This document shows positions 8,201-13,719 of a DNA stretch of 14,713 nt, one piece after another; position 1 is the first letter of the stretch; each line of letters starts with the position of its first letter. A model generated the notes under the pieces. The model was not told the DNA's origin. It saw only the letters and a list, made by a program, of their open reading frames with translations, and searched no databases. The DNA comes from an uncultured Lentisphaeria bacterium (GTDB taxonomy: Bacteria > Verrucomicrobiota > Lentisphaeria > JABSQK01 > CAJWLW01). The position numbers and the translations under genes were made by a program. The stretch lies in the NCBI GenBank assembly GCA_913042885.1, contig CAJWLW010000095.1:1-14713 (forward strand), written 5' to 3'.

Positions 8201-8369
8201 TCCATTTGTTTTCATCATCCACGCCGAAGCCGCCCGCCCGGGTCACGAGTGCCCCGTCGGGGTAGTCGAAGTCCTCGGAGATCAGGACCGTGGCCATGGC
8301 TGCCGGCACGATAACCAGCAATGCTCCCACCATACATTGTCTGAACACTGAAGAGTGAACGCTGAACAT
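5277..8369 (-). CDS. Large secreted protein: jelly-roll, TIM-barrel glycosidase-like, C-terminal β-domains
   Basis: 1030 residues, the only clearly exported enzyme-like product of the operon. A signal peptide is visible (CMVGALLVIVPAAMA, cleavage probably after residue 26). Residues ~28-250 resemble a concanavalin/LamG-type jelly-roll starting SEDFDYPDGALV. A Glu-rich linker (~255-285) follows. Residues ~290-640 look like a (β/α)8 barrel: DWLLLRFPDLDP, LKIFIRVWPM, VVGMCLLEELPQF with E416/E417 as candidate acid/base, GWPFWSQTSHP, and a FCGGSCG loop with paired cysteines. Residues ~650-1030 are β-rich and probably form two or three accessory β-sandwich domains. The start has GAGGA 7 nt upstream. 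A glycosidase acting on an extracellular polysaccharide is the best inference; I cannot name a GH family. The gene begins 10 nt after propeller B stops and overlaps propeller A by ATGA. Confidence 0.7.
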   Translation of the reverse strand: MFSVHSSVFRQCMVGALLVIVPAAMATVLISEDFDYPDGALVTRAGGFGVDDENKWTGPWQNSADLPAPSTEIAKWSIAGGQLMAGSGIGHGYPNLIIDRPFAENAGARVYYIGFDLKRHKGNPAGTLFGVTLDLPGEKKSQPNLNIIGIAAANGRFAINANVVTGGITAGDFEPGEFHRFVGRLEFDRLGSSDVLSVWANPKSEDDKPLIVKFNEDIGGDSLEGMTLGIIAREISGTPSWAIDNINLTTDFASARDATMQSTAEELATEKEERTVAPEPEIAAVPDRYWDWGTGFYYVRWAGRLTALDCARADWLLLRFPDLDPTRENMLKINQLIEMNPRLKIFIRVWPMKDFNPAKGEFTHNTPTGRASRMMYDFHYSPEAKEKILAETRRHIRVVLDHISKPENVVGMCLLEELPQFLTDMGCYMKDGETNPSIEAYREEIEAELGKPFVWNDDARRWWSKKYVEMFDEIHLVMKEAGEGRDIFYWPQTGYKTLDHVLPGTDLSTSSLMAIHFADIVKPDHCDGLFGYAGSESVFEHETLRFARERGWPFWSQTSHPAFMRSGGWEECRRASKIRMPQNLGTLLFCGGSCGRYPGNAAPANVDPTLPAAEQVPYRPPRSQHFGPYVVEHHRRYYAQENVGMDVVEKYLQPELSFNYDFGDHDGKQIHSVIVQVHNTRDASWFIDPKKALLNDVKLTLLPVNGLSFVGRIANPTIALGDIEEDGYRIAEWLVRLEPGTRISADNPLRVRLTAPDRPAVEAIADQSSAVIKGWKTHSIFASGDSWVEPTFAIDEPTAPLIRVRVLDNTAVNPGLSDGQNTITYKGTVRASEELEIGPGRSARIMAGSLVKGDLDILKDRDGSGQARGWSDGEELFTLPLMNPSERGAKLRITVSGKVADGARLKLLITGWILPDSYLPWTSDPIVVEALNDTWQEDVTLEYQLPEIADIRKIVAWREGDQGTIWIGDITVTPQGLPEEGIDVSDRLEGTLPVLGERPLTRFTYFDDSEPLWHQARVQVRLALRDTKAP
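8339..8366 (-). repeat. Period-7 short tandem repeat (TTCAnnn x4) inside a coding start
   Basis: Immediately after the ATG of the 1030-aa gene, the coding strand carries four consecutive 7-mers: TTCAGCG, TTCACTC, TTCAGTG and TTCAGAC. They encode the polar n-region FSVHSSVFR of the signal peptide. Four units of period 7 with a fixed TTCA are unlikely to come from coding constraint alone. Confidence 0.7.
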
Positions 8370-8376
8370 TTTTATA

Positions 8377-8381
8377 TCCTC
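8377..8381 (-). promoter_or_regulatory. Shine-Dalgarno for the 1030-aa gene
   Basis: GAGGA overlapping the stop codon of propeller B, 7 nt before ATG 8369. It favours this start over the internal ATG at 8333, which has no such site. Confidence 0.65.
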
Positions 8382-9861
8382 AGTACTTCACGCAGTAAAG
8401 TTCTGCATCGAGTATTTCGAAACGGATACGCACGGGTTTGTACCGATACTCAGCGGTGTTGCTGCCTTGCCATGTCAATACTGCATCCGTGTTGTCGCCG
8501 CTGATCTGGTCGAAGTCCATCAGGTGATGGCCCGCTAATTTATTGCCGAAGATGTCGCACAATTCGGCGCGCAGCCAGCCGCGGATCGTTGCGTCAACTT
8601 TGATTTCGTCCTGCGACAGGAAGATGGGCTCGGTCATGAACTCGCCGACGACTTCATCGGCGGCGACGGCCAGCAGGCGGTTCTTGGGAACCCGCACGGC
8701 GCAGGCGGATTGCTTCCAGTCGGCTTCATTGACGACATCATGTGACGTGCACACGCCGGTGTAATAAATCAACCAGCTGTCACCGTCATCAATCAGCGCG
8801 TCACCAGACGGATAGATGCCGCCGGCGTCCTCCGGGTGCGCGCCCTCGAACCAGTGGCCGCGCAACGGGCGTGACCAGTTGGTGCCATCGCGGCTGAACG
8901 CCTGCTCGACGTAACAGGTCTGCTGACCAGCCTCCGTACGGAAGTGGAGCAGCAGCCCGATGCGCCAGCCCGCGTAGTCGCAAACCGGCATGCCGTAAAA
9001 CTGCTGGTCCCATGGATCCTTTTCATCGGGCACGATGATCAACTCCGGCAGCCCCCAGTGAATGCCGTCATCACTGCGGCGGCGTGCCATCACCCGCAGG
9101 AAGGCCGGACAGTTATACGGCACATTGACGACCCGTCCCGATTCCGGCCGGTTTTCGACGAGGTACTGATGAATGATCTCGAAGCCGCGATCCGGGCGGT
9201 AATAGACGGTCGATGCATCGTTGCTCTGCAGGCGATTGACGCGGAGCGTCATATCGCGCTCGTACTCCTCGGGATCGCGCTTGAGTTTTTTGGCGACATC
9301 GCAGAGCAACGGGCCGCACTCGGGGAGCGGCGGATGATAGAGCAGCCCGCGGCCGTCATTGATCACTTTGAAATGGAGACCGTCCTCACTGTCGGCGGCC
9401 AGAAGCGCCCACAGGCGTGTATCCCGTTCGCAGCCCCAGAAGTAATACCGCCAGTGGTTTTCCGAGATCCGCACCTGGCTGCAGCCCACGACGATGTCAA
9501 GGTCCAGCCCTTCGATGTGCAGGAGATTGGTGTCTTTGCCATCGAGCTTCACCTGGCCGAGATTCGGTTTTTCCCAATTCAGGAGATCCGTCGACGTCGC
9601 AACCAGTCCGCGTGGCATCGATTCTTTCGGATCCTCACAGCACAGTGAGCCGTAGCTCCAGTAGTACATGCGGTAGGTGCCGTCCTCCAGCGTGAAGATC
9701 TTGCTGCAGAACATGCTGGCGGCACTGTGATCCTGCCGCGTGTCGCCGACCACCCTTGGCCCGAGATGCTCGACCGGGCCGTACTTGAAACGGACGTTGC
9801 GGGATTTCGCGGGCAGGTCTTCGTCAAAGAAGAACAGGAGTTGAGGCTCTTGATTCGTCAT
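8380..9861 (-). CDS. Glycosidase-like five-bladed β-propeller protein (propeller B)
   Basis: 493 residues from the ATG at 9861, beginning MTNQEPQLLFFFDEDLPAKS; the open frame reaches 9972 but the paralogue comparison and a GAGAAG about 9 nt upstream favour 9861. The protein is collinear with propeller A over its full length and well over half identical by eye. Shared landmarks are YRMYYWSYGS, WEKPNLGQV, RLWALLAADSEDGLHF, LYHPPLPECGPLLCD, RDPEEYER, IYPSGDALIDDGD, PKNRLLAVAADEVVGEFMTE and the C-terminal sandwich ending LYCVKY. It lacks a signal peptide. Differences cluster in loops such as LCCEDPKES (B) against RCGKTPDEQ (A) and the segment after the SHDV motif, as expected if the copies have different specificities. 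GH43/GH32-type glycosidase activity is inferred from fold resemblance only. Confidence 0.75.
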   Translation of the reverse strand: MTNQEPQLLFFFDEDLPAKSRNVRFKYGPVEHLGPRVVGDTRQDHSAASMFCSKIFTLEDGTYRMYYWSYGSLCCEDPKESMPRGLVATSTDLLNWEKPNLGQVKLDGKDTNLLHIEGLDLDIVVGCSQVRISENHWRYYFWGCERDTRLWALLAADSEDGLHFKVINDGRGLLYHPPLPECGPLLCDVAKKLKRDPEEYERDMTLRVNRLQSNDASTVYYRPDRGFEIIHQYLVENRPESGRVVNVPYNCPAFLRVMARRRSDDGIHWGLPELIIVPDEKDPWDQQFYGMPVCDYAGWRIGLLLHFRTEAGQQTCYVEQAFSRDGTNWSRPLRGHWFEGAHPEDAGGIYPSGDALIDDGDSWLIYYTGVCTSHDVVNEADWKQSACAVRVPKNRLLAVAADEVVGEFMTEPIFLSQDEIKVDATIRGWLRAELCDIFGNKLAGHHLMDFDQISGDNTDAVLTWQGSNTAEYRYKPVRIRFEILDAELYCVKY

Positions 9862-9880
9862 GGGAAGTGTCTTCTCAGGT

Positions 9881-9894
9881 TGGAGAGTGGAGAG
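9881..9894. repeat. Tandem 7-mer duplication TGGAGAG x2
   Basis: Two perfect adjacent copies of TGGAGAG lie in the 43-nt gap between the short PhyH gene and propeller B. It is a very small repeat, noted because another period-7 repeat lies at the next gene boundary downstream. Confidence 0.6.
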
Positions 9895-9904
9895 TAAGTG
9901 TAAT

Positions 9905-10660
9905 TCACGCCAGCACGTCGGCCAGGTCGGGTCGGTTGAAATACGCCGTGGCGAGCCGGCCGTCGGGTCCATCGAGGTCAGTCATGTCAGGCCCGACCCA
10001 ATGGGTTGCATAACCGCGCCGCCAACGGTCGGACCGATTCCGGTGTGAGGTGTGCAGCGCCAGGCCGTGATGGAACACGACGCCGCCCTTGCCGACGATG
10101 GCCAGTGATTCCTTTGACAGATCGACTTGATCCGCCGGCGGTGACAGATTGTGCGGAGCCCCCGGCACCGGGGTATGCGGCAGTAATCCGTCCCGGTGCG
10201 AGCCGTCGATGTAACGCAGACAGCCGTTCTCTTCATCGACATCGTCTAGAGCGATCCAAGCCGTGATCACACGATCATCCGGCGCCAGGCGAAAGTAGTA
10301 ATTGTCCTGGTGGTACTGCTTCTCTGATCCGACCTGGGGAGGTTTCATCATTATCTGGTCAGCGAACAAGCGCGGCGGACAGCCGATCAGTGTTTCCAGC
10401 AGCGACTGGAGATTCGGATGGAGCACAAACGGCCGGAATTCGGGTTCGATGACGAATGGCAAATCCACCTTGCGCGGAGCGGTGATGGCGCCATCCGCCG
10501 AGGTGTCCGTCGAATACGAATCGCCAGGGTCGGCTTGCGTTTCGCTGACGTTCATGGCCAGTCCGGCGATCCGGTCGATTTCATCGGTGGGAAAGACATC
10601 CTCTACGATGACCCAGCCATCGCGCCAATACCGTGTGTACATGGATGGATCGAGTGTCAT
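9905..10660 (-). CDS. Phytanoyl-CoA dioxygenase (PhyH) family protein, short form
   Basis: 251 residues, the usual size for the family. It is an Fe(II)/2-oxoglutarate oxygenase with H117-x-D119 in EKQYHQDNYYF, a distal His in GLALHTSHRNRS (H203 the likely ligand) and a 2-oxoglutarate-binding Arg in RWRRGYATHW (R214 or R215). VITAWIALDDVDEENGCLRYIDGSHRDG is the classical central strand pair. It is not a close copy of the long PhyH downstream: the metal-site contexts differ (HQDN against HRDA), so the two probably have different substrates. The ATG overlaps the stop of the prepilin-like gene as ATGA and has no good Shine-Dalgarno, indicating reinitiation coupling. Family members hydroxylate acyl-CoAs, amino acids, metabolites or alkyl-ether groups; a role in modifying a sugar or its substituent is inferred only from context. 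Confidence 0.88.
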   Translation of the reverse strand: MTLDPSMYTRYWRDGWVIVEDVFPTDEIDRIAGLAMNVSETQADPGDSYSTDTSADGAITAPRKVDLPFVIEPEFRPFVLHPNLQSLLETLIGCPPRLFADQIMMKPPQVGSEKQYHQDNYYFRLAPDDRVITAWIALDDVDEENGCLRYIDGSHRDGLLPHTPVPGAPHNLSPPADQVDLSKESLAIVGKGGVVFHHGLALHTSHRNRSDRWRRGYATHWVGPDMTDLDGPDGRLATAYFNRPDLADVLA

Positions 10661-11484
10661 GGCGGATTCGGATTGACGGCGGAGTCATTGCCGACGTGAC
10701 CATCGCCGTACAGCAGGTTGTACTTGCCATTGTGGTGATTAGCGATACGCCAACTGCCGTTGATGACCGGGTACATATAAGAGTAGGTTATGTCCCAGCG
10801 AATGTCACTGAACCGTCCGCCAGCGCCAAAACCGCGTTCGTTCATCCAGACGACAGTGGACTCTGCATTACTGGTCTCGCCGGTGCCCACCAGCAGTTTG
10901 CCGCCGAGTTTCGGCCAGAAATCATCATACGAAGGCGACGTAGGCGATGCCGGATTCGGTTCGCCATCCAAGCAGCCATAGCTGAAGACGCCTTGAATCT
11001 CCGAGTATGTTGATTGATGCCAGTTGCCGTTGTATCCGCTGCCGAATTTCGTGCCGTATTCATCTGCCGGGCAATAGAGGCTTGGCGGCACCACGAATTT
11101 GCCGTTTTGCTGGTAGCCGCTTTCCGCTGGGTTCGTGTACAGATCGAGTCCGGCCGTGGGCGTCAGGGTGTAGCCCCCCCCACCTATATAGGCGTTGCTG
11201 GCAAGCAGAAACGGCCAGTTGTATGTGATATCGGAGGACAAACGGTAAGGATTACTTGGCGGCAGATAGTTTTCGCTGTCATCCGCGTACGAGATGATCG
11301 GGATGAAAAGCTGCCTGTAGTTGCCAATGCACACCGTATTCAGCGCCCGTGCCTTGGCGCTGTTCAGAGCCGGCAGCAGCAGCGATGCGAGGATCGCGAT
11401 AATTGCAATTACAACCAGCAATTCGATCAGGGTGAAAGTTGCACGGCTGTGTTGCGACTTCGTCGTGTCGCAGGTGATAATCAT
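10657..11484 (-). CDS. Prepilin-like protein, type IV/T2SS pseudopilin signal and H-x9-DG motif
   Basis: 275 residues from the ATG at 11484, which has GGAAG 4 nt upstream; an open frame up to 11565 is unsupported. Residues 17-35 are FTLIELLVVIAIIAILASL, the conserved N-methylation helix with Glu at +5. The residue before Phe is Thr rather than Gly, within the variation known from Lentisphaerota/Verrucomicrobiota proteins. The remainder (LLPALNSAKARA, CIGNYRQLF, YCPADE) and the C-terminal HNGKYNLLYGDGHVG, with His exactly nine residues before DG, define the 'H-x9-DG' prepilin-like family that is greatly expanded in PVC genomes. Its job is not known. It would insert in the inner membrane with a large C-terminal domain outside. 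It is the first gene of the operon, promoter-proximal and coupled to PhyH. Confidence 0.9.
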   Translation of the reverse strand: MIITCDTTKSQHSRATFTLIELLVVIAIIAILASLLLPALNSAKARALNTVCIGNYRQLFIPIISYADDSENYLPPSNPYRLSSDITYNWPFLLASNAYIGGGGYTLTPTAGLDLYTNPAESGYQQNGKFVVPPSLYCPADEYGTKFGSGYNGNWHQSTYSEIQGVFSYGCLDGEPNPASPTSPSYDDFWPKLGGKLLVGTGETSNAESTVVWMNERGFGAGGRFSDIRWDITYSYMYPVINGSWRIANHHNGKYNLLYGDGHVGNDSAVNPNPP

Positions 11485-11488
11485 ATTA

Positions 11489-11493
11489 CTTCC
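11489..11493 (-). promoter_or_regulatory. Shine-Dalgarno for the prepilin-like gene
   Basis: GGAAG, 4 nt before ATG 11484. It selects this start over the longer open frame. Confidence 0.6.
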
Positions 11494-11529
11494 AAAAAAG
11501 AGTAAAAGCAGAGTTAAACCACAAAGACA

Positions 11530-11558
11530 AATATAACACAAAGGCGGTGCTGTATCCA
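11530..11558 (-). promoter_or_regulatory. Candidate sigma70-type promoter of the operon
   Basis: On the minus strand, TGGATA (-35, 11558-11553; 4 of 6 consensus) is separated by exactly 17 nt from TATATT (-10, 11535-11530; 5 of 6). Transcription would start near 11523 and give a leader of about 40 nt. It lies in the 115-nt divergent gap. A single hand-found match without an alignment is suggestive only. Confidence 0.45.
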
Positions 11559-11599
11559 TACGCACTTGCCTTCTCTGTTCCCAGCATTACCCTTTTCCC

Positions 11600-13594
11600 A
11601 TGCAACTGTCAAACAGGCATTTTCAAGCCGAATTCTGCAACCAGCGCTCGAATTTGCTGGCCCTGCGCCTGCGCCGCGGCGCTGACACTGCGGACTGGAG
11701 CGATCGTCCCGGCTCGATCACCATTATCGATGATCGCAAGCGCCGCAGCTACAGCGATGTCGATCAGCCGATCCAGGCGAGCATCCGCAAGACGCGAACG
11801 AAAGTCACTGCGACCAAGCAGATCAAGGGGGCCGAGTTCGTCCTCAAAGAAACCTGGCGCCTTGCCGGCGACACCTTGCGCTGGGATCTGGAAATCACCC
11901 TGGCCCCGGGTGCCAAAGCCCGATCAATCCAGGTGCGACAGCTGCTGCCGATACCCGAGCCGGCATATGGCATCAACGTGTGGACTGCACGGGCCGACTT
12001 TCCCACCACGATCGAGCGTCTGGGCGGGCTCGATCTGCAGTACGGCGAAGTGTGTTACGGTACGCTGCTGCCGTCGCTGACCCTCTATCGCCGGGACCTG
12101 GGCGCCGGCCTGACCGTGACCAAGCCGTTCGCCTTTCGCACCTCCCGGCTGAGCTTCGAGTTCATGGACTATCGTGAGCCGGGGATCATCCTGAATACCT
12201 CGATGCTGGCGCTGCGCCCCGACCAGCCGGCGTGCACCAGTTTTGTTTTCCATGCCCATGAACCGTGCTGGCGCAGTGGCCTGGCGTGGCTGTACAAAAA
12301 CAACCCGACCTATTTCGATCCGCCCAACCCAGCCGTTCGTGAATGCGAGGGCGGCTATACGATGGGACACCCGTTCATGACCGGCAGCGAGATCGATTCG
12401 ATGCTGCCGCATCAGCTGCGCTGGTCGGAGCTGCACTGTCACTTCCCCTGGTACGGTGATTACCTGCCGGATGAAGACGAGTGGCGCTCCGTGGATAACT
12501 ACGGGGCCTGCGTGGCGGTTGACCAGGTCGGCGGTGCGGTCGTTGATGCTGCCGCCGGTTCGCCGGCCGCCGGCAAGGATGGCTCGATCACGTACGATGT
12601 CCTGCACAAACACCTCGCGACCGTAAAGAAACGTGACGTCAAGAGTCTGTTTTACTGGCAGGCCGGAGGCGATGCATCGCCGTGCATCGTGAAAAAATTT
12701 CCCGACAGCCTGGCGGTCAATGAGCATGGGGAATCGTATCCAAGCTGCGATGATTCCGTTTTGATGAACGCCGATGCGTCCACATCCTTCGGCAAAGACA
12801 TGAGCCGGCGAATTTCGCGCCTCTACCGGCGGCTGCCGGAAATCGACGGGATCTTCCTCGATCAGCTGTGTTACGACGCCATCGACTATGCCCATGACGA
12901 CGGCATCACGATGGTCGACAACAAACCCGTATACCGATTGTGGCATTGTTTCGAGCAGCCGGTCCGCAAACTTGCCGCCGCAACGCATCGCCGCGGCAAG
13001 GTCCTGTACGCCAACGGCCCGTACAACATCGAGGTGCAGAAGGACATGGACGGGCTGATGGCCGAAGGGGCGTCGTGGATCGCCGATGTCGTCAAGTATC
13101 TGTGTATTTCGAAGCCGCTGATATTTCTGGCGTTCTATCATGACGACCCGGGTAAGGCGGAGGCGATGTTCCAATGCTGCCTGCTGAGCGGCGCCTCGTA
13201 TTCATTGTATCCGAATCCGCCCGAGGCGATCCGGCAGATGATCGAGCGCTACCGGCCGCTGGTCGAGAAATTCTACGGGCGGCGTTGGCTGCTCGAACCC
13301 GATCCCCTGGAGCTGCCTCAGGGTATCGCCGGCAATATCTTTGTGGCCGAGAACGGCAATATTCTTGTGAGTATCGTCAGTACCGGCGAAAGTTGTCTGT
13401 CTGCTCAGGGGCAGGCCGCAGGATTGGAAATAGGCATCCGTTGCCAGGCCGCGGACCAGGTGAAGACCGCGGTCTGCAGCGGCCCTCTGTATCGCGGTGA
13501 GCGCAAGGTGCGCATGCGGCGGCAGGACGGCGAGCTGCGGTTGCGCGTGCCGCGACATGTGGCGGCCACCGTGATTGAATTAAGACTGGCTTGA
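11600..13594 (+). CDS. Glycosidase-like protein with clan-D-type TIM barrel, cytosolic
   Basis: 664 residues. Residues ~1-240 are β-rich (FQAEF, WDLEITL, VRQLLPIP, FVFHAHE) and resemble the β-supersandwich of α-galactosidase-like and related enzymes. A probable (β/α)8 barrel follows at ~245-560: the SELHCHFPWYGDYLPDEDEW loop, KSLFYWQAGG, IDGIFLDQLCYD (D421 is a candidate nucleophile at the end of a strand) and GKVLYANGPYN, then DGLMAEGASW (E489). About 565-664 is a C-terminal β-domain ending VAATVIELRLA. No signal peptide is visible, so it would act on imported oligosaccharides. The ATG 11600 has no obvious Shine-Dalgarno, but the N-terminus MQLSNRHFQAEF fits the start of such folds. It is divergent from the minus-strand operon and may share regulation through the 115-nt gap. 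The exact GH family is not assigned. Confidence 0.65.
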   Translation: MQLSNRHFQAEFCNQRSNLLALRLRRGADTADWSDRPGSITIIDDRKRRSYSDVDQPIQASIRKTRTKVTATKQIKGAEFVLKETWRLAGDTLRWDLEITLAPGAKARSIQVRQLLPIPEPAYGINVWTARADFPTTIERLGGLDLQYGEVCYGTLLPSLTLYRRDLGAGLTVTKPFAFRTSRLSFEFMDYREPGIILNTSMLALRPDQPACTSFVFHAHEPCWRSGLAWLYKNNPTYFDPPNPAVRECEGGYTMGHPFMTGSEIDSMLPHQLRWSELHCHFPWYGDYLPDEDEWRSVDNYGACVAVDQVGGAVVDAAAGSPAAGKDGSITYDVLHKHLATVKKRDVKSLFYWQAGGDASPCIVKKFPDSLAVNEHGESYPSCDDSVLMNADASTSFGKDMSRRISRLYRRLPEIDGIFLDQLCYDAIDYAHDDGITMVDNKPVYRLWHCFEQPVRKLAAATHRRGKVLYANGPYNIEVQKDMDGLMAEGASWIADVVKYLCISKPLIFLAFYHDDPGKAEAMFQCCLLSGASYSLYPNPPEAIRQMIERYRPLVEKFYGRRWLLEPDPLELPQGIAGNIFVAENGNILVSIVSTGESCLSAQGQAAGLEIGIRCQAADQVKTAVCSGPLYRGERKVRMRRQDGELRLRVPRHVAATVIELRLA

Positions 13595-13629
13595 AGCCCT
13601 CCTGTACAAAGTGCATGCGTTATCTATGA

Positions 13630-13696
13630 GAAGAATGGGAGGTCTGGGAAGTATGGCTGTATAGCGCTACCATACTTCCCAGACCTCCCATTCTTC
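13630..13696. repeat. Perfect 27-bp inverted repeat with 13-nt loop; possible terminator
   Basis: Arms 13630-13656 and 13670-13696 are perfectly complementary, with a 13-nt loop that itself contains the palindrome TAGCGCTA. Each arm is made of 9-nt quasi-repeats (ATGGGAGGT, CTGGGAAGT, then ATGG). Five Ts follow at 13700-13704, so it may terminate the upstream gene. The stem is, however, much longer than a usual intrinsic terminator, and the internal periodicity suggests a mobile or family repeat. It fills most of the 125-nt gap between the glycosidase-like gene and the glycosyltransferase. Confidence 0.85.
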
Positions 13697-13719
13697 CTAT
13701 TTTTAGCAGGGCATATCCA

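Noticed and set aside
11924..13174. 416-aa minus-strand open frame opposite the 664-aa glycosidase-like gene
   Set aside because: Stop-free antisense frame caused by GC-rich codon bias; the plus-strand product shows fold-consistent motifs throughout.
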